64,000 bases of DNA from Hydractinia symbiolongicarpus (taxonomy: Eukaryota; Cnidaria; Hydrozoa; Anthoathecata; Hydractiniidae). A model generated the notes under the pieces. It did not search any database. It was not told the DNA's origin and was given only the letters and a program-made list of their open reading frames with translations. Below, piece by piece: positions 47,046-57,611 of the stretch (the stretch's first letter is position 1; every line of letters starts with the position of its first letter). The stretch is from contig NC_079885.1 in the NCBI RefSeq assembly GCF_029227915.1, forward strand, positions 7,192,001 through 7,256,000, read 5' to 3'. The translations under genes and the position numbers were made by a program.

Positions 47046-47245
47046 GTTTTAGGTACTGCGGCTTTTCCATGGCTATTTTCTTTGTAATCATATTTCTGTT
47101 TAAACATGAAGTGAAACAGAGCTCATTTTACAATGAAAAGAAGCCGTTATAGGTGCCCCAAATTTTTTACGTGATACATTTTAACTATACGAGCTATGTT
47201 ATACCGTGGCAGATTTAAACAGCTGTTTCACCCATAAACCGCTGC

Positions 47246-47250
47246 GGCTT
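47246..47250. other. Target-site duplication GGCTT (left)
   Basis: GGCTT directly precedes the left LTR and recurs at 52136-52140 directly after the right LTR. A 5-bp duplication is normal for Ty3/Gypsy integrases. Confidence 0.93.
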
Positions 47251-47417
47251 TGTAGTATTTATCTATCATCAGATAAAAAGTATTCTTCTGATAAAAGAAG
47301 CTAATCACATATAAACATAAAGTCTGATATCAGATGCTGTGACGCCATCTTGGATCGTGTTTTGAGAGCGAGCCGAAACTCACGGCATCCGATATATACC
47401 TAGTAAAATATATTACA
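47251..47417 (-). repeat. 3' LTR of the LTR retrotransposon
   Basis: 167 bp, identical by eye to 51969-52135. In element orientation it starts TGTAATATATTTTAC and ends AAATACTACA, and contains CCAAGATGGCG. Confidence 0.95.
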
Positions 47418-47432
47418 ATCCCTCTTTTTCTC
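47418..47432 (-). other. Polypurine tract
   Basis: In element orientation GAGAAAAAGAGGGA lies directly against the 3' LTR, the position of the plus-strand primer. Confidence 0.85.
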
Positions 47433-47654
47433 GAAGTTATTGTTGTTGATTTCTTGATTGTTTGTTTTATAACATGTTCACATATTTGCTTTTCAACTCA
47501 GTTCCTCTGCACGTACATAAAACGTTTTTGTTCTTCAGCTATACACATCGGTCTTTTACTATATACATCGTATCGTTCGTCTGCTATATATATACATCGT
47601 TTATCATTATCGTTCTTGTTATCATTATCTTGTTATCGTTCTTATTTTTTTTCT

Positions 47655-50600
47655 CTAAGTCTTCTTCTTGCGCTTCGGATTGATGATGACGTAACGCTCT
47701 GTAGTTTTTCTTTGTCGTTTCGGGTAGGTTTTTGCACCGTTCTTGTGGTTTTTCTTTTCGTATAGATCTTCTTCTTTGTTATGGCCATCATTCGGTTTAG
47801 ATTGTTGGTTCTCATCAAAATTCGCATTGCTTGAGCAGGTACAAGGGTCTGCCCTGTTTCGCGCGTTAGAAACACTCGATTGCTTACCCTTCGCAGATCT
47901 ATACAGTTTCGCGTGTCCGTTTGCTCGTAGAAACGTTTTTCCTTCCTTGTTTCGAACCAAGATGCTTCGTTTGTATACTTTAATGATGGTGAAGACTTCC
48001 TTTAACCAGGGCGGTGAAAGTTTGTTTTTGTTGTCGGTAAGATTTTTCAACAATACCTTTTGTCCGACTTCAAAAGTGACAGTTTTTGCCTTGCGGTTCT
48101 GGTCGGTGTTTTCCTTGGATTTCTGTTTGTGCTTTTCATCATTCTTGTTTACTTCTATATCCAATTCACTGTTGCTTTTCACAAGTTGACTAACGTCAGG
48201 AAGATCATTCGTTAGCGGTCTACCGAACATCAGTGTTGCAGGTGGAACTTTAGTTACGGTATGAGGTGTGGTTCGGTAACTCAAAAGGAATGTGTCAAGA
48301 GTTTTACGCCAATCCTTTCCAGTGATGATAGCAGTTTGATTGTGTCGCTTCAATGTGCGGTTAAATCTCTCAACCTCACCATTAGCTTGTGGCCAGTATG
48401 GAGTTGTACGCCGGTGTTTTATACCATGTTGTTGAAGGTATCGACTGAATTTGAAGGACGTGAATTGTGAACCGTTGTCAGTTACAATTGTTTTTGGATA
48501 ACCAAAAATACTAAAGGTTCGCTTCATAACATTTATTATGTTTTGCACACCAGTGTTCTTGATAGAAGAAACTATTGGGTATCTGGATCTGTAATCAATC
48601 AAAACTAACAGGTTGTCACCAGAGGGATAAGGGCCTTGAATGTCCATTGCAATAGTGTTCCAAGGTTGTTTGGGAATTTCTGTTGGTTGTGACGGTTCAT
48701 GCCTGGTGGTGGAGGGTGCAGTTACTTGGCAGGCATGACAGGTAAGTGTTAGATCTTCGATTTGTTTGTTCATCAGCGGCCACCAAACTTTTTCACGTAA
48801 TAGTAGTTTAGTTTTGGTTGTTCCTTGATGCGTAGCATGTGCTATCTGCAACATTTTCTGTTGTAGAGTGCTTGGGATGACAATTCGTTGTCCTTTGAGT
48901 AAAATGTTATTCACAAAGGATAACTCATGCTTTGCATGTCTGTATGGATTCAAAGCAGAATCTTTTGGCCAGGCCTTCGAGTTAATGGCTTTGGTGACTT
49001 TTTGAAGAATGATGTCTTTTGCAGTTTCATCTTGTATCTCTTCGATATTGCAGCTTTTAGGTACTGCTTCTGCTGCTGTAAAGTTGATAAAGGATTCAAT
49101 TGAGTCGTCAGTTTCTCCTTCACTGTCTGTACAAACAGGGTCTCTTGATAGTATGTCAGCAGCATTTTTGGCACCAGAAATGTATTTTAATTTGTAGTTA
49201 TACCCTTGTATGCGAAGAAGCCATCTCTGGATCCTCGGTGGTGGAGATGTGGAGGTTGGTGACATTACGTGCAAAAGACTCTTGTGATCAGTGGTGATAT
49301 CGAAGTCACGGTCATATATGAAAAAGTGAAAGTGTGTGCAGCCAAAGGCAACTGCAAGAGCTTCTCGTTCTGTTTGTGAGTATCTCTGTTCAACAGGTGT
49401 TAATGCTCTACTTCCATATGCTACCGGCTTGAAGTTTCCATCTTTCTGTTTCTGTGTAAGTATGGCACCAAGACCATACGGACTTGCATCAACAATTATG
49501 TCTGTTTCCGCCTCAGGATTGTAAAATGCCATAGTTTCAGAAGTGCAAAGTTTTTCTTTGAGTAAATCAAATGATTTCTGTTCAAGATCTGTCCATATGA
49601 ATGGTGTATTTTTCTTGGTGAGTTTCCTCAGTGGAGCTGATAATGTACTGTAGTCTTTGATGAACTGACTGCAATAATTTACTAGACCAAGAAAGGATCT
49701 GACTTCTGTCGATGTTGTTGGTGTTTTGAATTTGTTGACTGCAGTGACTTTGGAAGGGTCTGGAGATATGCCATCTGTTGTGAGAGTATATCCACTAAAT
49801 AAAATTTTATTCTTGCTAAACTCACATTTTTCTGGGTTGACACGCAGGCCATTCTCAGAAAGATTACGAAGAACCTTATCGAGATTGCGGTCATGCTCAG
49901 CTTGTGTTTTTCCCCAGATAAAAATATCATCAGAGATGTTCTTTGCCCCTTCACAATCAGCAATTACCATTTCAATATTTTTCTGAAAATGTTCAAAGGC
50001 ACTTGAAATACCATATATGAGACGCTTGTATCTGAAAATTCCTTTATGGGTAATGAAGGCAGTAATGTTTCTGCTTTCTTCGGCTAACTCAATTTGATGG
50101 TAGCCTTCTCGCAGGTCAATTTTTGAGAAGACAGTGGTTCCATTTAATAATGGTAGGATTTCTTCCAGTTTTGGAATAGGATGCTTCTCTCTGATAATGG
50201 CAGTGTTTGCTCTGCGCATGTCCACACACAATCTAATTTTGCCATTTTTCTTAGGTACTGCGACAATTGGTGAAACCCACGAAGTTGGTCCATTAACTGG
50301 CTCAATGATATCTAATTTCAGCAGTCTATCGAGCTCTGCTTCAACTTTCTTTCTGGTGTGAAACGGCAGTCTCCTAGTTGGTTGCTGGATGGGGGTGACA
50401 TCTGGATCAATATGGAGTTTCTGTTTGAAGTTGTTAAGTTTTCCCATTCCTTTGAATACCTTGTTGTTTTTGTTGAGGACTTGTTCTGTTGATACTGGTA
50501 TGCCTTTTGACAGACTTCTGCTACCTAACTGGAATGTTCTATGGTTGATGGGTGTTGTAGCTGGTCCAATTCGTAATAGATCTAGCTGCTCAGCTGTTTT

Positions 50601-51755
50601 GTGACCAAGTAAATTGCCTCCTTGACCAGGTATTACGTAGAATTTTGCTAGTATTTTATGGTGATTTGCTGCAACTGTAGCTTTGAAGGTACCAGTGATT
50701 GGGAGCTTCTTAGTAGCATTGTATGGGTAGATTCGGGCATTGGATTTCTGAAGCTGGATGTTGCTGAATAAGCGTTTATAGGTTCGAAAATCGATGATAT
50801 TTGTTGTGCTTCCAGAATCAATGATAGCAGTCATTTCGCTATTGTTTACTAGAACGGGGAAGTTATTTGACTTCGTAGTGTTCATCTTGTATAGGTAGAT
50901 ATCCTCATCTTCGTCATCAGAGTTTTCATGGTTGGTTTGATGAACTTGCTGTTTATTTTTGGTGCGGCACATTTTTGCAAAATGTCCTTTAATACCACAT
51001 TTGTTACATGTTTTATCTCTTGATCTCCGACATTCATGACTTTTGTGGTTCTTCATACCACAGCGACCACATTCTGGTTTGTTGAATGATTTGGTTGGGT
51101 TGTTCCGATGTGGTGGTGCATTGTGTTTCCTATGGCTACGATGAGGTGGTCTACGCCCATGTAGTTTGTTGATTTGTTCAGAGCTTTCTTCTTCAGTGTC
51201 ATGTTGTGTTTGTTTACCATTAGCTATTTCTTTGTTTTGGTGTTCTGCAGATTCAAAAAGTCGTCCAAGGTCCTGTGTTTTCTGGAGATTCAAATCAGTT
51301 TCCATAAGTAAACGTTTGCGGAATTTAATATTCGATGTTTTTGCTATGACCATGTCTCGGATTTCATTGTCAGTTTCTGATCCATATTCACAATATAAGG
51401 AAAGTTGTCGTAGACGGGTAATGAATTGATCCGTACTTTCCCCTACTTGTTGTGAGGCTTGGTGAAATTTATGCCTTTCGAAAGGTATGTTCTTTTTGAC
51501 TGAAAAATGTTCATCAAATTTATGGAGGGCTTCTTCAAATGTTGTTCCAGGATCAGAGAAAGTTTCAAATATTTCCTGGCATTTAGGTCCAATCATGTGG
51601 AGTAAAATTGCCCTCTTTCTTTCATCATCCCTAACTCCACTTGCTAGTATGTAGTATTTAAGACTGGTCTGCCATTTCGTCCATCGTTGACCAACTGAAG
51701 TCGGTTCTCCATTTGGGTCAAAGGGTGGTATGGCTGGAAGTTGCAAAACGGACAT
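47655..51755 (-). CDS. Gag-Pol polyprotein of the LTR retrotransposon (single frame, 1366 aa from the chosen ATG)
   Basis: One uninterrupted frame. I chose the ATG at 51753-51755 (MSVLQLPAIPPF); the frame is open 12 codons further upstream without an ATG. Approximate order by residue: Gag capsid-like region 1-190; two CCHC zinc knuckles 228-241 and 249-262; aspartic protease DSGS near 312; RT about 490-680, with FSKIDLREGY and the catalytic box NISDD near 605-609; RNase H with Asp 755, Glu 797 and Asp 822; integrase with an HHCC zinc finger (HATH..CHAC, about 972-1008) and the D,D35E core at 1037, 1092 and 1128. A Lys/Arg-rich tail follows. The RT box has Ser where YxDD is usual (ISDD), known in some Gypsy lineages. 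Gag and Pol are fused without a frameshift. It appears able to encode all enzymes. Confidence 0.95.
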   Translation of the reverse strand: MSVLQLPAIPPFDPNGEPTSVGQRWTKWQTSLKYYILASGVRDDERKRAILLHMIGPKCQEIFETFSDPGTTFEEALHKFDEHFSVKKNIPFERHKFHQASQQVGESTDQFITRLRQLSLYCEYGSETDNEIRDMVIAKTSNIKFRKRLLMETDLNLQKTQDLGRLFESAEHQNKEIANGKQTQHDTEEESSEQINKLHGRRPPHRSHRKHNAPPHRNNPTKSFNKPECGRCGMKNHKSHECRRSRDKTCNKCGIKGHFAKMCRTKNKQQVHQTNHENSDDEDEDIYLYKMNTTKSNNFPVLVNNSEMTAIIDSGSTTNIIDFRTYKRLFSNIQLQKSNARIYPYNATKKLPITGTFKATVAANHHKILAKFYVIPGQGGNLLGHKTAEQLDLLRIGPATTPINHRTFQLGSRSLSKGIPVSTEQVLNKNNKVFKGMGKLNNFKQKLHIDPDVTPIQQPTRRLPFHTRKKVEAELDRLLKLDIIEPVNGPTSWVSPIVAVPKKNGKIRLCVDMRRANTAIIREKHPIPKLEEILPLLNGTTVFSKIDLREGYHQIELAEESRNITAFITHKGIFRYKRLIYGISSAFEHFQKNIEMVIADCEGAKNISDDIFIWGKTQAEHDRNLDKVLRNLSENGLRVNPEKCEFSKNKILFSGYTLTTDGISPDPSKVTAVNKFKTPTTSTEVRSFLGLVNYCSQFIKDYSTLSAPLRKLTKKNTPFIWTDLEQKSFDLLKEKLCTSETMAFYNPEAETDIIVDASPYGLGAILTQKQKDGNFKPVAYGSRALTPVEQRYSQTEREALAVAFGCTHFHFFIYDRDFDITTDHKSLLHVMSPTSTSPPPRIQRWLLRIQGYNYKLKYISGAKNAADILSRDPVCTDSEGETDDSIESFINFTAAEAVPKSCNIEEIQDETAKDIILQKVTKAINSKAWPKDSALNPYRHAKHELSFVNNILLKGQRIVIPSTLQQKMLQIAHATHQGTTKTKLLLREKVWWPLMNKQIEDLTLTCHACQVTAPSTTRHEPSQPTEIPKQPWNTIAMDIQGPYPSGDNLLVLIDYRSRYPIVSSIKNTGVQNIINVMKRTFSIFGYPKTIVTDNGSQFTSFKFSRYLQQHGIKHRRTTPYWPQANGEVERFNRTLKRHNQTAIITGKDWRKTLDTFLLSYRTTPHTVTKVPPATLMFGRPLTNDLPDVSQLVKSNSELDIEVNKNDEKHKQKSKENTDQNRKAKTVTFEVGQKVLLKNLTDNKNKLSPPWLKEVFTIIKVYKRSILVRNKEGKTFLRANGHAKLYRSAKGKQSSVSNARNRADPCTCSSNANFDENQQSKPNDGHNKEEDLYEKKNHKNGAKTYPKRQRKTTERYVIINPKRKKKT

Positions 51756-51952
51756 GCTAGCTGCACAGAAATGCTCAGAGCGCGCGCACAAGTATAACTA
51801 TCGCTTGAAATTACAAAGGACAGCCTAGCAAAGTTTCCTTTCGCACAGTAAGAGTCAACAAAATTTGTTGTTTTGATTCGAAAATTCACACGTCTTGTTT
51901 CACGCGAGATTGCTTTGTAATTATGAAATATACCTCTCCATGAGTTCTTGGA

Positions 51953-51965
51953 ATCCTCGTCGCCA
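51953..51965 (-). other. Primer-binding site
   Basis: In element orientation TGGCGACGAGGAT begins 3 nt after the 5' LTR; TGG complements the CCA end of a tRNA. The tRNA species was not identified. Confidence 0.7.
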
Positions 51966-51968
51966 ATT

Positions 51969-52135
51969 TGTAGTATTTATCTATCATCAGATAAAAAGTA
52001 TTCTTCTGATAAAAGAAGCTAATCACATATAAACATAAAGTCTGATATCAGATGCTGTGACGCCATCTTGGATCGTGTTTTGAGAGCGAGCCGAAACTCA
52101 CGGCATCCGATATATACCTAGTAAAATATATTACA
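51969..52135 (-). repeat. 5' LTR of the LTR retrotransposon
   Basis: 167 bp and identical by eye to the other LTR. It should hold the promoter; CCAAGATGGCG (YY1-like) and TATATAT are present in element orientation. Confidence 0.95.
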
Positions 52136-52140
52136 GGCTT
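52136..52140. other. Target-site duplication GGCTT (right)
   Basis: Matches the 5 bp left of the element at 47246-47250. Confidence 0.93.
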
Positions 52141-55100
52141 AAAAGACGGTCTTTCAGACGACTGCTTGTTAAGTGAGGCGCCCACCCGACTTGGCAACGG
52201 GGAATAATTATAAAGTTTGTGATTTGTACATTATAACTTGTGGTCTAAAATTTGGTTTCGGTAGTATTACAGGCGACCGCTTAAGTTTCCGCCAAACAGC
52301 TTAGTAGAGACTTCTTTGGGCTACCGGCAAACTTTGATTTTATGCACTTGACAATAGCATTCAAGTAAGTCATACGGATGTTGACTTTTTTTCATTCTGG
52401 ACAATTATTCCAATGATACTTTCGGCCACGGCAACATCGGTATCTTGAAAAATCGTAAATAGAATTACGCGCACCGTATTTCACAAAATAATAACGAACT
52501 CGTTCAAACTTGAAGTTGAAACTTCGACACGAGTCTCCAAGTGACTATGTTGAATTTTCTCTTTGTTTTAAAAATTTGAATGCAAAACTTTATCAATCGT
52601 GATCAAAACAAAACGCCTCGATTCTCTGGTTACGGGTTGGTGTTGGATTCTAAATTTAACAATTTATTCGGCGGCCGCTCGACCTACCGCTGAAGTTTTC
52701 GCTGAGCACATTAACCCGGTAAGTGTCAAGTTTATCCTATAATAATAAGTGACTAGGGCGACTGCATGAGAGATGCTTATTTAACAGCGACGTTGTAACC
52801 TCTCCTCTCCCCCCCCCCCTCCCGAAAAAAATGGTAGAAAACTTTAAGGATCAAAATTTATTTAATCCAGTCTTTCCCCCATGTCGCAATTAGAGATGTT
52901 GTATTTAAACATTTAACAATTAATATTTATGTTAGGAATTCTACAGTTTTGGATATCCTCGTAGATTGTCAAACTTATCGTAAAACATAATGTTGTGAAA
53001 CCGAGCTTGAAATGTGACGCTGCGGAGTTTTTAAAGATAAAAAGTTTCCTACTTGTAGCACTTCTCAAAGGAGCTTAAATTGAGCACTTACAGCTGCTCA
53101 ATATAAATTTTGTAATAAATATTTCCAATAATGAATATCTACTATGGAGAATTTATGCAAAATTTTAGACGTAAAAAACACAAACACAAGGAAATCGGAT
53201 TCTCACTACAAGTAAAAATTAGCAGTATTTTGAATCTGTAAAGTTGTCAAAACGCATCAACTCGCGAATTCTCTGCAACTAACTAGCTTTTACTATTGCA
53301 TATAGGTTAGGTAAACAGCGTTTGAATTTCGCTAGTCGCACTTTCTAAAGCGTCCGCTTTACGGAATAATTCACGTCTGGGCTCACAAGAAAATGCTGGA
53401 AACAGAGCACATGTTAGGAGTTTAAATCTAACAATATAACCTAACATATTAAGTTCTAAGTCTGCTGGGAGCATTGGCAAATTCAAATATTGTGTACCTA
53501 GTATAGAAATGACTGTATGTCATTTTTATACTAGAAACTTGCACCTTAAAATTTGTAGCCTTGTCTTGTGGGTGCTTTTTGTTACCGATACCTAAAATGG
53601 CGACATTGTATTCATAAACAATCTGCGAACATATGACGCTGATAGCTAGTAATACCCTACTGTTTCCAGGACATAGTGTTTTGAAATACATTGCAGTTAA
53701 AATGGACGAAACAATTGACAAAGAAATTGATGCAGTATTTTTAAAAATGATTTTATTTTTTACATATTTTTTACATGTAGAAAATAAGAGCCGTTTGAAT
53801 TTTACACACTCAATATCACAAACTAACAAGATTTCAGACAGGGTAAAAGTGTTGCTTAGCGATAGGTTAAAATATTAACGGTTTTAACCGGGTGTTGTTT
53901 GTTGTGAAAATGTCACAAGGAGTTCTTACTTATGGAGATTTGCTAGTTCCCAGGTTCTGTTTGCTGTTGTCAGACCCCAATCCCGTTGTCAGAGCTCTCA
54001 AGGAAAGAAGTTTGGACAATTGTACCCATGTCGCCAAACCCAATGTAAAAAAAATATATTTATTCATTATTATTATTTACTTAGGATAGCCTTTTCAGTT
54101 TCTAATGGTTCTGATTTCAATCCGGGTCCTGTAAAGGTGGTGCTACAACCTCAATCCTAGGGCCCGTAGCGTTTTTTGATATGAAGATAAAGTTTCATCC
54201 TCATATCAAAAAACGCTACAGACTCGGGGAGCGAGGTTGGTGGTTCTACTGCATTTAAAGCTCCCATTAGAGCTACGGAAGCCGTGCAAGCACAACAGCC
54301 ACATAACTAGACAATCGCCTATCATATAAAATTAATTTTTCGCGCTAGTGCAAACTGCATTCTTCCATTTGCAGCGAATTGACTTTTTCCAGTCTCTTAA
54401 ATAGAAAGAGTATTTTTCTCTCGACTTGGCGAATTTCGAGTTATTAATAGTTTGTACTATTGACTAATTCATCGTTCACAACAATCTCACGGGCGAACAA
54501 ATCAACATGGCGCGTTTGCAGCGTGCAGAGAGATTTTCAAATTCCATTGATTCTTTATCTGTGGTATCTGTTAAAAATTTGACAACACTTTTCCGCAAAC
54601 TGATTCAGTTGTTATAAATTGAACCCCTGTCTCTATCTCAAGCACACACAGTCCCCAGTATTTAAAATTTTTACTAGCAATATTACATTGTAATTCCTTT
54701 TCAGTAGAAATGCAGCGTAACCTCATCCCCAGGGTTTACTTTAAATGAGGACCAACAAACTCTGGGATTCAGGAGTACAGGAAAAGGTAGTGTTGGACTA
54801 AAATATCTTTAAAAGGCAAAGAAGTGCAATACACCTTCCTGATAATTCTTAAAACTTATTTTGCGATCGAATAAGAGTTTATTAAGGAGAAAACACGTTC
54901 TTTTGTGATAGCTTTTTTTGCCACTTTTTTGTTTTTAATGAAAAGTACACACAAGTTGTTTGTTCTTTCTTCCATTATTGTAAAAAGATGGAGAGCCGTA
55001 CTAAGAACTTATTCGATAGACAGGTTTATTGGACTGACATCTTCAACACGCAGGACATGTGATACCATTTCTTACATTTTTTGAACAGCATTGTACTTAC

Positions 55101-55666
55101 TCAATATCACAACAAAATTTATAAACAATAGTGAAATTACTGTAAGAAGACAAACATTTACTTTCTTGTGGTTGAAATTTGTTCCATCAAACATATTGTA
55201 TCGAACATGGTATGTTTAAAATAGAAAGAGGATCTTTACACCTTCAGGATTAATTGTTACGCCAGGTGTATTGATTACAATAGATTTGTTATATAAAAAA
55301 CAAGTTCTCTGTAACTGTTTATCAAAAGCACATGAACATACATATTACTTCATCAGCACTTCGAGCTCTACACAATAGCAAGAGAGGGTTAAGGAATTTC
55401 AGAAAAAAAATTGTTATTTGGCATGTTCTTGCTGATGAATCTTGTTAACCGTTCCTTAAAAAGCATATGATCTTTTACATTATTTGATAAACATTTCAAG
55501 TTCTATACAATGCAGGCAACTAGCTTTTTTAATTTTTAATTAATTTTTTTAATTTTCATTTATTCCTTGCTAACGTCATTAAAATTTAAATGCAGAATCT
55601 TTTTCATTGTTCCTCTGCCTAATTGGATTTTTCACGGGTTTAAACGAATAGTAGTACATATAAATA
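52141..55666. other. Intergenic DNA; no gene recognised
   Basis: Mostly AT-rich. It contains a C run at about 52810-52822, a perfect 19-bp hairpin at 54166-54219 and ACCTCGTCCC/ACCTCATCCCCAGGG-type words near 54140-54250 and 54720 that recall short DNA elements. Small open frames at 53633-53878 and 53892-54089 have no recognised similarity and no supporting splice context. Confidence 0.5.
54166..54219. repeat. Perfect 19-bp hairpin inside a longer imperfect palindrome
   Basis: GTAGCGTTTTTTGATATGA and its exact complement with a 16-base loop. Outside it, ACAACCTCAATCC faces GGGGAGCGAGGTT, so the palindrome is probably a ~110-bp element. Confidence 0.88.
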
Positions 55667-55762
55667 AGTTTCCCTATCAACTATCGGCCCATATCTTTAC
55701 TTTCAAACATTGACAAAATTTTCGAAAAGCTTATTTTCAATCGTTTATATAATTTTTTTTCT

Positions 55763-57001
55763 ATGAACAATACTATCTTTCCAGATCAGTTTGGCTTCAG
55801 GACAAAATTTTCTACCTCACACGCCTTACTAAACATTACTCAAAAGATTATGGAAGCTATTGACAATGGTCTTCTTGTTTGTGGTGTCTTCATTGACCTA
55901 CAAAAAGCTTTCGACACTGTTGACCATGAAATTTTAATTAAAAAACTTTATCACTATGGTATTCGTGGGGTTCCTTTATCTTTGCTGCGCTCTTTCCTAA
56001 CCAACAGAGAACAATTTGTGTTTATCAATAATTCGTCATCTTCACATAAACCTATTCGTCATGGTGTTCCTCAGGGCTCTGTTCTTGGTCCACTTTTATT
56101 TCTACTCTATATTAATGATCTTCATACTGCAATTAAACATTCCATGGTCCACCTCTTTGCAGATGATACCAACCTGCTAAATATTAGTAAGTCCGCTAAA
56201 CAACTAAATAAACATCTTAACTTGGATCTCAAATTCCTTTGTCAATGGCTCAATGCAAATAAAATCTCATTAAATAAATCTAAAACTGAACTTGTTATTT
56301 TTAAAACTCCGTTAAAACCAATTTTATTTAATTTTAAATTTCTAATCAATGGAACTAAAATCGTTCCTAGTGATACTGTCAAATACCTTGGTATAACTCT
56401 TGACTCAAACCTCTCCTGGAAATCTCAAATTAACATCACCATCTCCAACCTCAAAAAATCTAATGGAGCACTTGCCAAAGCTCGTCATTTTGTTCCAAAA
56501 TGTGTTCTTCGTCAAATTTATTTTGCTATTTTCTACTCCCAAATACAATATTGCTCCTTGGTATGGGGCCAAAAATCTTCTCTTACCCGTCGAATAGAAA
56601 TTTTACAAAACCATGCTATCCGTATCATCTCTTTTAGTACTTTCAATGCTTCTCCTACCCCACTATACGGGAACCTTAACTTAATTAAATTCTCTGACAT
56701 GATCTGTATACATAATATAATTTTCCTACTGAACCTTTATTATAAAACTCTTCCTATTAGCCTCATCAATACTTTCGCAATCGACTTCGCCCATTCCCAC
56801 CACACCCGTGCTGCTGACAAAGGCTTTTTGAATCTACCTCTTGTTCATTCAACTGCGTTTGGTAAAAAGTCTGTTAAGTTCTTTGCAATAAACTCATGGA
56901 ACCGTCTTCAAAATTCCTTACCCTTTAAAATCTTGAGTAAAAATACCTCTGAGCTAAAAATTTTTTTACATAGTCACTTTATTAACACATATAAAATCTA
57001 A
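55763..57001 (+). CDS. Reverse transcriptase fragment of the LINE (412 aa from first Met)
   Basis: The open frame extends back in phase to at least 55667; the first Met is internal. It covers most of RT: VFIDLQKAFDTVDHE, GVPQGSVLGPLLFLLYIND, catalytic FADD, then thumb and the C-terminal region ending FINTYKI. The catalytic box is intact, but the endonuclease and first RT blocks are missing, so it cannot move by itself. The lack of stops argues for a fairly recent insertion. Confidence 0.9.
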   Translation: MNNTIFPDQFGFRTKFSTSHALLNITQKIMEAIDNGLLVCGVFIDLQKAFDTVDHEILIKKLYHYGIRGVPLSLLRSFLTNREQFVFINNSSSSHKPIRHGVPQGSVLGPLLFLLYINDLHTAIKHSMVHLFADDTNLLNISKSAKQLNKHLNLDLKFLCQWLNANKISLNKSKTELVIFKTPLKPILFNFKFLINGTKIVPSDTVKYLGITLDSNLSWKSQINITISNLKKSNGALAKARHFVPKCVLRQIYFAIFYSQIQYCSLVWGQKSSLTRRIEILQNHAIRIISFSTFNASPTPLYGNLNLIKFSDMICIHNIIFLLNLYYKTLPISLINTFAIDFAHSHHTRAADKGFLNLPLVHSTAFGKKSVKFFAINSWNRLQNSLPFKILSKNTSELKIFLHSHFINTYKI

Positions 57002-57300
57002 TTACAATTTTATTTTATTTCACCCAGTCCAAATTCCTTTTTCCTGCTTGAAGGTTTGTTTTAAGCAGCTTCCAGACATTTCATGCTATTTTTGACTTTG
57101 ACTCTGTGATATCCTCGTCTGAATGTTCGTCTTGTCCCTGTGTTGTCCTGTGGCTTCGTCCTACCTGTTGTTCTCCCAGGTAGCTAGCACGTTATTTAAG
57201 CACATAAAGTGCTTTGTGCTAGTTATCCTTTTATTAGGTAAATGTTCAATATATTTTTCATATTATATATTTTCATTGTAAACTCCTAATAAAAAAATAA

Positions 57301-57323
57301 ATCTCTCTCTCTCTCTCTCTCTC
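57301..57323. repeat. (CT)n microsatellite at the LINE 3' end
   Basis: About 11 CT units directly after the A-rich end of the LINE, probably its 3' tail repeat. Confidence 0.9.
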
Positions 57324-57611
57324 CTATTCAGAGAATGTTTCTGATTTGGAAAAATACGGAATTGGAAACACATCACTTTATTTATTACATTAAATATTTC
57401 TTTTGAAAGCAGGGTCTGTGTTGTTTTTTTTAAATCAATTTTTTTTGTGTTGCTTATTGCCTAATAATTTGCCAATCAATTTCAGTGTTATTTAAAAAAG
57501 TGTAGGCTCATTGTTTATTATATGGCCTGACGTGGAACTAATTATTATTAAATGTTTTTGTATATAAATTTGAATGATTTAGATAAAATAAACTTTTACG
57601 AGGAGCAGAAC

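Larger units (their letters stand above)
43489..47245. other. Upstream region of the ATP9-type gene; no gene recognised
   Basis: The region should contain the ATPase promoter and any non-coding first exon, but no TATA box or CpG-rich island could be assigned. It holds hairpins at 43626-43667 and 46064-46105 and a compositionally distinct island at 46590-47045 (all listed). Around 43990-44460 the words GCACTTGTAA and CACTCGTAA recur loosely. Confidence 0.5.
47251..52135 (-). mobile_element. Intact LTR retrotransposon, Ty3/Gypsy order, 4885 bp
   Basis: Two 167-bp LTRs, identical by eye, bound the element. They begin TGT and end ACA and are flanked by GGCTT duplications. On the minus strand the order is 5' LTR, primer-binding site, one Gag-Pol frame, polypurine tract, 3' LTR. 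The domain order protease-RT-RNase H-integrase is that of Ty3/Gypsy. No envelope-like frame follows pol. Identical LTRs and an uninterrupted frame indicate very recent insertion. The LTRs are short for this group. Confidence 0.95.
55667..57323 (+). mobile_element. 5'-truncated LINE (CR1/L2/Jockey-like), better preserved copy
   Basis: The coding homology begins abruptly inside RT (NYRPISLLSNIDKIFEKLI, from 55679), showing 5' truncation as is usual for target-primed reverse transcription. The frame stays open to 57001, followed by a ~300-bp 3' UTR, AATAAAAAAATAAAT and a CT microsatellite at 57301-57323 that marks the 3' end. It is the same family as the decayed copy at 5656-8502. Confidence 0.9.

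Noticed and set aside
47743-51429. Several plus-strand frames of 60-148 codons
   Set aside because: They are antisense shadows of the retrotransposon Gag-Pol frame and show no protein features.
53633-54089. Two small plus-strand frames (81 and 65 codons)
   Set aside because: No recognised domain, no convincing splice or start context, and AT-rich composition like the surroundings.
57552-57611. Upstream in-frame ATG for NUP43
   Set aside because: It would add 20 residues (FLYINLNDLDK..) not expected before the conserved N-terminus; kept only as an alternative start.
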